A stretch of 64,000 nucleotides of DNA from Echinometra lucunter (Eukaryota; Echinodermata; Echinoidea; Camarodonta; Echinometridae), in NCBI GenBank assembly GCA_029962745.1, contig CM057161.1, positions 6,957,876 through 7,021,875 on the forward strand, in the 5' to 3' direction. Within the stretch, counting starts at the first letter, position 1; each line of letters begins with the position of its first letter. Of the stretch, positions 11,726-23,000 are shown piece after piece. The translations under genes were made by a program, and so were the position numbers. Below the pieces are notes generated by a model. That model ran no database searches. It was not told the DNA's origin and saw only the letters and a list, made by a program, of their open reading frames with translations.

Positions 11726-12702
11726 ATGGATACAGGAAGGCTTCTACAGGTTAGTGGATTTTATTTAATGCAGTCTTGAAATATTATTAGGGTGTAAATA
11801 GACTGTCAATGACGGTGTTCTGGGTAGCCCGTATTTGTAGTTGTAGTCCCATCTGTTCGTTTTGATGTTTTATTTTAATGGGACAACAGTAGTGTATGTT
11901 CAAAATCCTATCTAGAAAGCCTAGATTAACGTAAAGCTTGTTGTTAAATCATACTAAACCTTTTTTTATTAGGTATTTGCAACTTGTGCTTTTGTCTAAC
12001 AATTATTAATAATAAAATTGGATCTAGTCAAGACATGGTGGTGTAGACTAGTCTGCACCGTGTAACTTTTTAGATGTCTTAACAGTTACTTCTCTTTTGT
12101 TCATTTTTGTTTGAATTTCCAATTTTTTTGGAATACTACTTTCTTGTCAAAGAGATTATTTACATGACAGTTGGATAAGTTTTACTTATACCATATTTTT
12201 TTCAGGAAATTGATTGTAATTCTAGTTAGATTAGAAATTAGTTTGACCTATGGTATTTACTGTTACGACTTATCAACATGGATTTTTTTTCTTTCCAATT
12301 CTAGATTTCCAAGAGGACATCATTCTTCTGAAGGAATTCCAAGTGAACATGAGAAGAGATTGTTTTACGCCCAGCCAGTATTCAAGTTTATGTTCCAACC
12401 ACTGTCTTTGTAGAGAAAAGCTTCGATCCTACTGGGCAGGCAATTCAACTGTGTTGATTCATCAGAAGCTTAACCACAAAGATGCTTTCTCATATACTGA
12501 TTTAAAGATTGATGCATCTGATCCATTTGAGTATGATGCAATATGTTTTGTCACTATGGACGTGCATTCTGTTTACTTTTTGTGCTCATTTGATACTTTG
12601 CATTATGCTCATGCAACGATTTCAGTCACTGAAATGATATTCAAGTTTGTGCCTATTTCCTTAACTTGCCTTCATTTGCCATTTTCAGAGATTATATTGT
12701 AA
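11726..12702 (+). pseudogene. Possible THAP-like two-exon gene or pseudogene
   Basis: A short first exon could run from ATG at 11726 to CAG at 11749, before the donor GTTAGT. A second exon would follow the acceptor TTCTAG at 12304 and remain open to TAA at 12700-12702, overlapping an AATAAA at 12702. In the open frame, MRRDCFTPSQYSSLCSNH resembles the second half of a THAP zinc-binding domain: basic residues, a PS.YS motif, then the C..H ligand pair. The first C..C pair and the usual FP region are not in this frame. Joining the two exons as drawn gives an early TGA, so one base would have to be gained for the THAP-like frame. It may be a decayed copy, or the true upstream exon lies elsewhere. 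THAP proteins are DNA-binding factors, often transposase-derived. The family call is tentative. Confidence 0.4.
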
Positions 12703-12726
12703 ATAAATATATATGTATATGTATAT

Positions 12727-12788
12727 TTTGTACTTAAGTGTTGTACAGTTGCAATAGTTTTGTACTTAAGTATTGTACAGTTGCAATG
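12727..12788. repeat. 31-bp tandem duplication
   Basis: Two adjacent copies of a unit containing TTTGTACTTAAGT and TTGTACAGTTGCAAT, differing at about two positions. It lies just after the candidate polyadenylation signal of the THAP-like locus. Confidence 0.85.
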
Positions 12789-13690
12789 GTGGAAGATTGA
12801 TAAATGTATGAGTGGTGCTCATCTCAGCTTGATATAATATAGCATGATGCAATATACTGTCTTTAAGAAAATCCTTGCTTTCACAGCTGAGTGTCATGAC
12901 CAGGACATCACTGATTTTGGTTTGATGGGATGTAGATTCCCAAGTCAATTTTTTTTTTCTTCTTAAAAGTACTCTGTGTCTCATGAAGTGTCGCAAGTGC
13001 AGAATTTATTTCATTATCAAATGTCACACCAGAAAATTTCAACTGCCAATAAATCATTACCATTCTACTTTGCTGCAGTATGAGTTGCCCAGAAAAATGG
13101 AAAGTGATAGGTGTGATACATGTATGAGTGGTACTTATTAAGTAAAATTTGCAGCAGCATGTTGCACAGTTTACTCCTGTAATAGGTTCATATGTATGAG
13201 CTGTGATTCTATAGTGATATGCTCTAGTTTACTTGCCTTTGTGGTGCCTTTTCCCAATTTTATGCCAATTATTTCCAGTGCAGTTTTATTAAGACACGGT
13301 TGAAGAAACATAACGCTGTGTAGAATGTAACTCTACTGTTATTTTTTTTCTCTTGTATGAGTTAGTGTGAAAACATAAAGTATTCATCATGGATGTTGAA
13401 GGACGATCACCATTAGAATTGAAAAGGAGTTCTGAATTTTTCAATAATATAAGCCTGTCGACATATGCACCTGTTTGTTAAAAAATATGAATAGCTTTTG
13501 CTAAGTTTGTTTCGCAAGAAATGTTTTGTGCATTGGCATAACTCACAAAATACAAAGAAAAAAGAATCTTGAACTGGATTAGAAAAATATTCTGACAAAA
13601 TTATGTAATGCATGTACATGTAACGTGCCTTGTAAGTTGACTGTTTTTGTTGCATTTTATGCTATTGGGCTTATATGTTGATCATATAGC
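12789..13690. other. Non-coding stretch
   Basis: AT-rich, single-copy-looking sequence downstream of the THAP-like locus. It could include 3'-untranslated sequence of that locus if a more distal poly(A) site is used. No domain-bearing frame was seen. Confidence 0.4.
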
Positions 13691-13702
13691 AATTGACTCC
13701 AT

Positions 13703-13896
13703 TGTGGCCATACGCAGATTTTATTTTATTTTATTTTTTTATTTTTTTTTTGGGGGGGGGGGGGCAAGACGTGTAAAAATTTTCGAAAAAGCCCAAATGC
13801 TAGGGAGCAAAGCCACCGAGCTGGTCACGAGGGATTTTTGCATTTTTCAAAAATTCTAGGGTTCCCCCCCCCCACCCCCCGCTGCGTACGGCCATG
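13703..13896. mobile_element. hAT-like MITE, GGCCGTACGCA family, copy 3
   Basis: Ends TGTGGCCATACGCAG and CTGCGTACGGCCATG pair as inverted repeats. Flanking 8-mers GACTCCAT and GACTTCAT match at 7 of 8 positions, the best target-duplication evidence among the three copies. The interior has the family block AGGGAGCAAAGCCACCGAG..GGTCACGAGGG and is bordered by T/G and C tracts. Confidence 0.8.
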
Positions 13897-14732
13897 GACT
13901 TCATGTAATGTACGTAATGAGTAGGGAAAAAAATATTTCTGTACAGGGCCTTTTTCCTACTTCTGTTCGATTCATTCCGAATTACATTTTGTATTGAACC
14001 TAATGACAGTTTTATGGGGGCTCTTTTGCAACTTACAAGGGCAATTTTTTTTTACATTTGGGGGGCAATTCATCTGTAGCCCTCCAGTAATTTTTCCCCT
14101 ACTAATTCCCTACTAAGTAATTAATTGGAGGTTCATAGGGTATTCCCTAATTTATTACTTGTTACTTGCCAATGTGTTTGCCAGTTTCTACATCACCATT
14201 TTCACATTATTGCTGTTACTGATAATGTGAACCTCGAATTTTTCTTGGAGGAAAGAATAAACATTGAACGTTACTTAATTGAAATAATCTGTAGCCTGTT
14301 AAATTTTATTTGGGTGGCATATTCTCTTTACATACTATATCTTTTGTCCTTTTGGTTGTTTGTATGTGTGTTTGACTGTTTGACTGTTTGTTTGTTGTTG
14401 TGTTTTGTGAAATGCGCTGAAATATATGAAGTTGATTGAGTAAATGTTTGTTTAAGCATTTGTTTAATGAAGAATGACATCGTGTGTGTGAGTTTATATG
14501 TGGTGTTGGGAGGACTGAGCACGTGAATAATATTACACGTGCATGTATTGTTAATGTGTGAAAGTGACTCATAAGTCCCCCCCCCCCTCCCCTGAGGGGA
14601 AAAAAATCAAAGTTTAATCGACTTTTTAAATTTAGATTTTCAAAATCAGGGGGTATGAATGAATTTGGACAAATTATGGTTAGGATGTTCATTGGACTAC
14701 ATGTACAAATCACATCCCTCCAGCTCAGTTTT
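13897..14732. other. Non-coding stretch before the first gap
   Basis: AT-rich with a TTTG/TTGT-rich patch near 14360-14460 and a C-tract at about 14577-14588. No gene was recognised. The sequence stops at an assembly gap. Confidence 0.45.
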
Positions 14733-15232
14733 NNNNNNNNNNNNNNNNNNNNNNNNNNNNNNNNNNNNNNNNNNNNNNNNNNNNNNNNNNNNNNNNNNNN
14801 NNNNNNNNNNNNNNNNNNNNNNNNNNNNNNNNNNNNNNNNNNNNNNNNNNNNNNNNNNNNNNNNNNNNNNNNNNNNNNNNNNNNNNNNNNNNNNNNNNNN
14901 NNNNNNNNNNNNNNNNNNNNNNNNNNNNNNNNNNNNNNNNNNNNNNNNNNNNNNNNNNNNNNNNNNNNNNNNNNNNNNNNNNNNNNNNNNNNNNNNNNNN
15001 NNNNNNNNNNNNNNNNNNNNNNNNNNNNNNNNNNNNNNNNNNNNNNNNNNNNNNNNNNNNNNNNNNNNNNNNNNNNNNNNNNNNNNNNNNNNNNNNNNNN
15101 NNNNNNNNNNNNNNNNNNNNNNNNNNNNNNNNNNNNNNNNNNNNNNNNNNNNNNNNNNNNNNNNNNNNNNNNNNNNNNNNNNNNNNNNNNNNNNNNNNNN
15201 NNNNNNNNNNNNNNNNNNNNNNNNNNNNNNNN
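14733..15232. other. Assembly gap, exactly 500 N
   Basis: A run of exactly 500 N, the same length as the second gap, so probably a placeholder size. The flanking sequences show no mutual overlap. Confidence 0.99.
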
Positions 15233-16715
15233 TAATTCCGACTAGAATATGGCTGCAGTAGACTTTTTTTTAAAATAAAGATGGGCCTAAACGAAGAATA
15301 TATACCGCTGTTAGTACCATTCTTAATGAATGTAAGACCAAGTTTTCATTCATTGAGATAACGAAGTTGACATTTCCTTGATTTTCAGTACTACACCCTG
15401 ATCTGTAATTTGCAAAAATATGCTTAAACTCTATTCTACATCCCTAAAACACCCCTATTTTATGGAAGTATCACATATCAGTGTAACCCGTTTCGTTTCA
15501 TCAAAGGTTGAATTCACAAGATTGACAACGCTATCAAAGTTCCGTATCACTGCACATACACAATTAGTACGTAGTTCAGTTTACATATTCTGTGTAAGTT
15601 ATCTTGGGTGGCATATCCTTTATCCATACAGATTTATGCAAATTATGCAAATTGCTCAAGGTTGCTGTTTGGGTAACCAAGCTAAAAATGTTCATAAACC
15701 ACATAGGAACCTAAATCAATGAAAAAACTTCTACGGAAAGAACTTTTCTAGGATTGTAAATTGTCCAACCGACTATATTTGGAGAATAACGTACCCGGTT
15801 CATGTATCGTCTATGTACAGTGACGTACTGTGACTGCGAGCCATGACCTAAACAAGCTTCCGTGCCGTTTTATCATAGCGCCCCCTTTTGTTAAGTTATC
15901 ACAACATAATATTCTGAATCGAACAATTCAACGAAGTAAATTGGAGCTGTTTTAACCTGTTTAAGAACTATTGCTAAGATTAAGAGCTTATCAAAGCTCC
16001 TTATTAAATATATAAGGGTCTTTTATCTCTGCAATGATGTTATATATGATTTCCTCCTTTCTCTTAGTTATTCTTTTTCTCTCTCATAAGGGAAAAATGT
16101 TATAAATTTTATTTGATTACTTTTTGTCACATTTATTTCACTTACTTCATGTCTACACCCCCTTCATTTTCTCCTTCCATTTGTATTTTTATTTCTATGG
16201 GGGAGTGACTGTTATGTTTTTCGTGCTATCCTGTACGCCCATTCATCTCTGATAAAGATGACTGTGCTAGAAGTTCAGTCGTGCCACCGATCCTAAATCA
16301 GCGAGTGTCGAACTCCGACGTAGATGGCGCTGTGTTGCCACCTGCTGCTCACAAGGTAGATTTCAGTGCATGCAATACATGCAACAAGTGCGCTGAACGG
16401 TCAGTCTCCTGTCAACAACAGCAATGATCACCCACGCATCAATAAAAAAAATAGACAATCTATCTACCACCTTCGCTAGCTTGCCTTGAATACGATTTCA
16501 GCTCAAATTTCTCATCCTTTAGATCGTAAGTATTTCGCGCCCCAACAATCGAATATCGTGGGAGCTCCTAGTTATATTTTTGCTCCTTTGGCATGCTTAG
16601 TAGATGTTTGATTGGGAAGTTCGGGTTCGAGTCTATGCTCACTACGTATAAAGATATTTTGGCTAATGTTCTCTCCTCCCCCCAGGTGAAGTAGATGAGC
16701 ATCTAGCATAATTTC
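15233..16715. other. Non-coding stretch
   Basis: Mostly single-copy-looking AT-rich sequence. A patch at about 16310-16350 (GTAGATGGCGCTGTGTTGCC followed by ACCTGCTGC) is GC-richer. The open frame at 15420-15722 has no recognisable domain. Confidence 0.4.
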
Positions 16716-16721
16716 TTGGAT

Positions 16722-16830
16722 CCGATTTGATTTGATTTATTTTCCGTATCAACATAAACATAATTATTCAGGTATTTGCAAAGTATAAAGCAAATTTCAA
16801 AATAGCATGCATAGTTTGTAAAAAAAAAAA
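16722..16830 (-). mobile_element. LINE-type 3' tail, minus strand
   Basis: Starts with the microsatellite-like TTTGATTTGATTTATTTTCC. On the minus strand this is an AATAAA-containing end followed by AAATC repeats, as in CR1/L2-type tails. The element body further right (to about 16830) is too decayed to translate. Confidence 0.4.
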
Positions 16831-17265
16831 AAAACACACACACAACTAAAATATACAGAAAAAAATTGACACAAAATATACAGAAGAATGTTGAAATCAA
16901 TACACAGAGCAATGACGACCCAAATATACAAAACAATGATGACCTAAATTAGAACGGAGGGTAGAAGCAAAGCTTGTGAGGCACATACTCCTTCTTCCAT
17001 GGAAAAAAAAAAGACTTTATAGTTCCATTCACGTTCTTTTTTTTCTGGTTCAAATAAATCTCGGGAGTTTATCAAAGTAGAACCATTCAACGTTGCGAAA
17101 TGTTGGAAGGGTATTTCTAGGGCCATATTATTGTGATGATGATGATGATGATTTCCTTTCATTCATTCATTATTTCTTAGCTTAAAGACCACATAACAGA
17201 AATATGCAAATTAATAAACAATATCTTCAAAATCAACAACAAACAAAATGACAATGACAATGACG

Positions 17266-17269
17266 ACAG

Positions 17270-17304
<35 letters not shown>

Positions 17305-17690
17305 GTTATGATTATGATTATGATGGTGATGATGATTATGATTATGATTATGATTATGATTATGATTATGATTATGATTATGATGATTATGATGGTGATG
17401 ATGTGATAATGATGATGACGATGACGATAATGATGATAATGATGATGGTGGTGGTGATGATTACGATGGTGGTGGTGATGATGGCGGTGGTAGTGGTGAT
17501 GATGATGATGATGATGATGATGGTGTTGATGATTACGATGAGGGTGATGATGGCGGAGGTGGTAGTGATGATGATGATGATGATGATGATGATGACGATG
17601 ATGACGATGATGATGATTACGATGGTGATGATGATCATGGAGGTGGTGATGATGATGGTCATGATGAGGTTGATGATTAGGATGATGGCG
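17266..17690. repeat. Compound ATG / TTATGA microsatellite
   Basis: About 425 bp of GATGAT, TTATGA and GGTGGTGAT repeats. It produces long artefactual frames on both strands (poly-Met/Val-rich and poly-Ile-rich), which I do not treat as genes. A shorter GAT run sits at 17132-17152. Confidence 0.95.
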
Positions 17691-17759
17691 GCCATTGCAC
17701 GTGACTGCTCGTAAAGTCAGTATAACAGCCAGTGGACCTATTACATTAAATCCTATCCG

Positions 17760-19800
17760 AGGAACTTAAGACCGCTTTTCATCACAAGCGGAAAAGTAAT
17801 GGATTCTTCTGGTATATAACATAATTTCTCATTAAACTATGGTCCCATTTTCCCCCAAAATGTGAAACATAAAGTTTAAAGTGGGCACCCTTTTCATACA
17901 ACATCCATCTTTTCCTTCTTTGGTAAAGAAATGATAGCTTTGATGTGTTTTCCCCCTTTGTCCTCTTTCTCGAAACGTTCCCTTTTATTTTGTGCTTACT
18001 TCATTCAAGCATTATCATCTATACCTGCAGAACAGCAATTTGACGAAACAATCTTAATGATAGTCCCAGAGCCTTAGTCATGTTGGTCGAACAAAGACTT
18101 TTTGTGTGAGATACTGGCTATCATTGAATGGAAAAAATAAAATCTGTGAGAAGTAGATGATATACAAAATCACTCTTTGCCGTTAATACCAGTTTTATTC
18201 AAAGATTCGGGCAACGCATCGGCTCACGCGTAATAATTTCATCACGATTAGGCAATCTAGCTTAGCTGGTTGCTCGTCTGCTGTATAAATAAATCAAATC
18301 AAAAAGTCAAAGCCAAGTATCGAACGGAATATCGACCTGCACGCATGATCGTTCAAACATACGCATTTCCATCCCTGACCATGCTGGCAGGCAGAGTAAG
18401 TATTGGCAATGGAAAATTGCCTATTCATGGTCAAAAAATCGCAATCAACATGCAATGCCTACTTACACCGGCACCTGTTTCGAACCAACGTCACCCAAAT
18501 TATAAGTCAATAGCGCGGATCACTTGGTGCGTATTGGGTCACACGTTAAATCAAGATGATTTTTTCCTTCTTCTTGTGAGGTGTATCCATTCCGAGTAAA
18601 TCGGAGGGACGCTTGATTAGAATGAAATATGGGGGCAACCAAGCGATAGGTCTATAGCCTCAGCGCACACGTGGATTGATCAATACCTAATCAGGATTTT
18701 ATTTTTCAAAAATTGCTATTTTGTCCACGACTGGAAGCGCTGTGTTTATCGTCAAATCTGTCGGGAGTTGGTTGGGGGGATAAGAAACTAAATTTTTTAT
18801 TGTTTTTTTTTCTCATTTCCCCTAAAACTTGACAATCTGTATCCAACTTTCCGATTGTTGCCAAGGTTAATAAACCACGTTATGAATGTTTCATGGTAAA
18901 CGAAGAATTTGTTAAACGAACCTCTTGTTTCTGACAGATTTATTTAAGAGAAATCTACGAGAAATAGATGAAATGTTTAAGACATCAGCAACAAATAATG
19001 ATTTGAGTTAATGATCGTTTAATTGAATGTCAAGTGAATTAACAACGACATGCACCCCGAAGTATGAAGTAGACCTGAATGTGATGAATAAACAAAATCT
19101 TATATGCCAAATTACTAGAATATTTCGTATGAGAATTCTAAATTTTATTCTTCATCTAGGTTGAAGGTATCATGTCCATATACCACGTAATTTCATGGAA
19201 AATTTTGCTTCGAATTTTTTCTAAAAGAACAAGAGAGTGCTTCTATGCTTAAACTGTATCGCGTGTTCAATTATTTATTCAAACAGTACACCTTTGTATT
19301 CATGATAATCTTTACTAATAGAAGAACAATCCGATTTTCCAATGTGTATGTCTACACTCACTTTCAGATTCGGATAATTTCCCACAGCATTTCTCCCCCG
19401 AACTGTAGAATTCAATCGGACATTTATAGATGGGAAAACGAGGGCACAGAGAAAGAGACGAATGGACAATTATTTCTTTCCCTTTTTTCAGCACCCCATT
19501 AGAATTTACTTTATTAAACATAGTCGCGCAATCAAAGCTCACTTTGTATGCAGACGTGTGGCCCGCCTCCTGCCCAGGTCATTTTTAACTCAGCCGCTCA
19601 GTGTTGGGGAGTAGGTACGGGGGCGTGGGCCAAATGCAGAGTGCGTACAATCGTACAATAAATGACAGAGAGAGAGGGAAGAGTGGTGTGCGAATGAGAG
19701 GGAGAGGGGCAAAGAGAAAGGGAAACCCACTCAGTACACAGGTACTTATGCAACTTTCGCATGCGGCGGACCAATTTGTAATTTTCTTTCTCCTCATCAA
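17760..19800. other. Non-coding stretch, mostly single-copy
   Basis: No protein signature in the open frames at 18270-18599 or 19245-19502. An AATAAATCAAATCAAA tail-like string near 18284-18300 may be the end of a small LINE or SINE fragment. Confidence 0.4.
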
Positions 19801-19803
19801 ATT

Positions 19804-19804
19804 C

Positions 19805-19865
<61 letters not shown>

Positions 19866-19866
19866 A
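19804..19866. repeat. C-tract plus (TC)n microsatellite
   Basis: A run of C residues followed by about 25 TC dinucleotides. Confidence 0.97.
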
Positions 19867-20599
19867 GGTTCTATTTCTTTTCTTTCTTCGCGGCATGGCC
19901 CATTAAATACTGTCCCGCGTTTCATAGTCATTCATCTTCGAAATGCTACTTGAATAAATGCATAAATGATAATTCTCCTTCCAAATCCACCGTTCCTATT
20001 TCATGGAGCCAACGACTTCCTTTTTGTGGCTGGTTTTCAATTGATAATGATATAGGTCAGTTCACCATGCTTGTTTAAGTGTATAAACCTCAAAATATGA
20101 ATTTGTCGCTCTTTCATTTTATGGTAAAAACAATATTTGTGTGTGGTTTGGGTTTGTGTTTTGGTTTGTTTTGTGTTTGTTTCTTTTTTATCAATTTCTT
20201 TCACACAAGCATGATATTTGGGTCATCAGTCGTGAGCGTGGCTTTAGAGGTTGGTTGCCTTCGATTTAATGGAAATAATATTAAAGGATAATGTAGTACG
20301 CAGAAATAATCAAAAGAAAACAAGTGAAATAAGAATTTTGTTTATGGATAACAGTTATTTGTTGTCGACTTGAAAGCTAAAGTATTCCGTGTCTTCATTA
20401 TAGATGCTATCAAAACATAACATTAAATGCTATATTTGTGTCTACAAGGGGCGCTTTTCCGTATGTGAGTCGGTCAAATATTCAATTCATTTCGAAACCT
20501 AGTTTCAAAATCCGATGGGATTTTAAAAATCGAAGAGAACGGTATGATGTTCGTTAAGTATCGCATCATAGCATTATGATACCGTATAAACTATATTAA

Positions 20600-23000
20600 T
20601 TTCTGATAAAGAAATATCTTACGTAATCGCCATCATATAAAAATCCTCAAGACGGGAGACTTAGGAATGGCTTTGACAACTTTTGAAAATCTCTCTCTTG
20701 TTCCATGATTTTTATTCTGTAAGAGAAACTATGCATGCATATTTCATACACACGGAAAGAAGTTTAATATAATGACAACGCAAGCAGATACTGACGAGTC
20801 GTGGTTATTACGTAATAGTCACAACACATGTGTAGTTAATTTCATGTTTTGCTCATGCTAATAACGTTTGTTTGAAAAAAAATGAATTGTAATATTCAGT
20901 ACGTAATCATATTGAATAATATCTGAATTCTTTCATATTTAGTTTAATGCCGATAATTTCATCATTTAAAAGACAATTGCATATCACCTTGTGGATGATG
21001 AAACTAAGTCCTTGAGTAATATTATTACGTAATAATCATAACCATTATCATCATGATAAAGATAATATATGTATAAAACCTTCTTATGAAAACGACTTTG
21101 TGTCAAAAATATCTTCCCTCACTTTTCTTATCTGCAGAATTCTAAAACAACATCAAAATATATATATATATTCTCGACATCCACTTACAAAAGGATGAGT
21201 TCCAATCTCGTCACCCACGAAGTGGCATGTAAAAACAAAAAACAACATAATTATACATGCTATTAATATGCAAATGAGCTCGATTTCTCGTCGATATGAA
21301 CCGGATGATTCATTTGGCGAATAATGACCGCGTCAACGCCACAGAAAAATCAGTTCATTCGTGATTTTTTACACTAAAAATGTCACTTTTCTTCAAAAAT
21401 TTGTGAAATATTTAAAATGTCGTCATCCCAAATTTGTTTTATATTGCATAGACTTGTTACGTCATATTTGATATGTAAATTAATCTTTGGGGATGCCTTA
21501 AACTAGAAGACGTTCGTCAATAGAATAATCTTCGAAAGTTAATTTGTAAGAAATAATATCTGTCATTTCTAAAATTATTGTAGAATATCGAAAGACTTTT
21601 TATTAATTTCGTCATCCTTCATGTTGCCAATTTTTAAAACGTTCGTCACCCATGGGTTGATGAAGTTTGCAAATGATTATGACGTCACAATAGCACCTAA
21701 GCATAATCCAGGCGTCAGGTGCATGTGCAGAGCGAGTAAAGACGACGCCATCTACGATAGAACATCGCTAACCAATAATTTTCCACTCGACTTCAAATGA
21801 AATCTGCGAATAATTGAGTTTATTTTTCCAGATTTCTTCAATTTCGGAAATCTCGTCAACACGTCTCTATAGACTTTCCATACATCCAATGTTAGGACTA
21901 AAATGAGTTAACAGCTGTAGGATTTAAACGAAAAGACATATGTTGACTATCCCTCCTCAGTTTCAAATCATGAAAATTAATTTTCTTAAAATGGCATTAT
22001 TTCTTTTTCAATTTCCAAGACTGAAAATTTGATAAAACGTAATTCGGACAAAATGCTTAAGTTTTCACTCGTCCTTGCACACTAGACCCTATGATTACGT
22101 AACAATATACCTTTTATTTGTTTACAATATGTAGATCTACAGATATAAAAAAGGTTTTTGCTTATTGAGAATATTTTCAGTAAGTAAACGCGAATAACAT
22201 TTTCACAACTTTCCACTTCGTCGTCGTCATAAGTATTTTAAACTTTTCTTTACACTTTCTTGAACTGGTCAAATCTCGTCACCCTTTTAAAGACATATTC
22301 AAGGCTTGCCCCTATGAATATTACGTAATATTCATGACGTAATAATTACGAGAAATAAGCGTTGATATGTATCAAGAAATAACATATATATAATAGGCAT
22401 TACAAACTTTTGAAATTTGTGATAATGTGCGTTGCTTTTTAAAATGAGATATTTTTATTTCCAGTGTTGCTAATTTCGTCACCCTGTTGTTGCCAGTGTT
22501 CTGGAGGTCGTATTGGGGGGCTTTTGACGTCAAACATTACGTAATGTGGTTAATTAGTTAATCAGGGGGAAGGCAAGCCATTTGTAATGTTGACATGAAC
22601 TCTGTATATGATTCCTTTTTGAAAAATGAAAGATAATTCAATTAATAATTTCCTTTTTATTGCTACATTTTTCGATTCGATGTGACTTCGTCAGTCTCGT
22701 CAACATCCTCTTTTGGTGCCGACACATGGTAAAGTCATTAAAAATTAAATTCAGTGACGTCATCTTAACAATACAATAACCAAAAGTTAACATTTTTGCA
22801 GAAATGGAGTCCATACTGAAGGATAGTTACTGAAAATCAAGATAACATCGTTCTAGTTCGTCCAGAATAGATGATTTTGATCATTTTATGTCATTTTAAC
22901 CACTTTTCTCGAAATTGGGGTTTTTCGTCACCCATGTGGTTGCTCTCTATTCGATTACGTCACACCTATCGTTACGTCATAACCGATAACGTCACTACTT
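20600..23000. repeat. Degenerate tandem-like array, about 215-bp period, with CGTCACCC and TTACGTAA motifs
   Basis: A block near TCGTCACCCATGNGGTTG recurs at 21209, 21421, 21644, 21854, 22070, 22277, 22477, 22698 and 22926. The steps are 212, 223, 210, 216, 207, 200, 221 and 228 bp, and a weaker copy lies at about 20983. A second marker, ATTACGTAAT or TGACGTCA, recurs at 20619, 20807, 21024, 21457, 21680, 22094, 22320, 22536, 22755 and 22954. Its steps are about 188-226 bp, or twice that where a unit has lost it. Two independent landmarks with one period imply about ten to eleven ancient units. Sequence between the landmarks is strongly diverged. The palindromes match consensus sites of bZIP factors (CREB/ATF, C/EBP or PAR type), but function is unknown. 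No open frame of note lies inside. Confidence 0.7.

Noticed and set aside
14655..15261. Frames running through N
   Set aside because: They exist only because N codons contain no stops. The same applies to the frames over 58495-58994.
17387..17714. Open frames of poly-Met/Val and poly-Ile residues
   Set aside because: They are translations of the ATG/TTATGA microsatellite. The frames on both strands come from the repeat.
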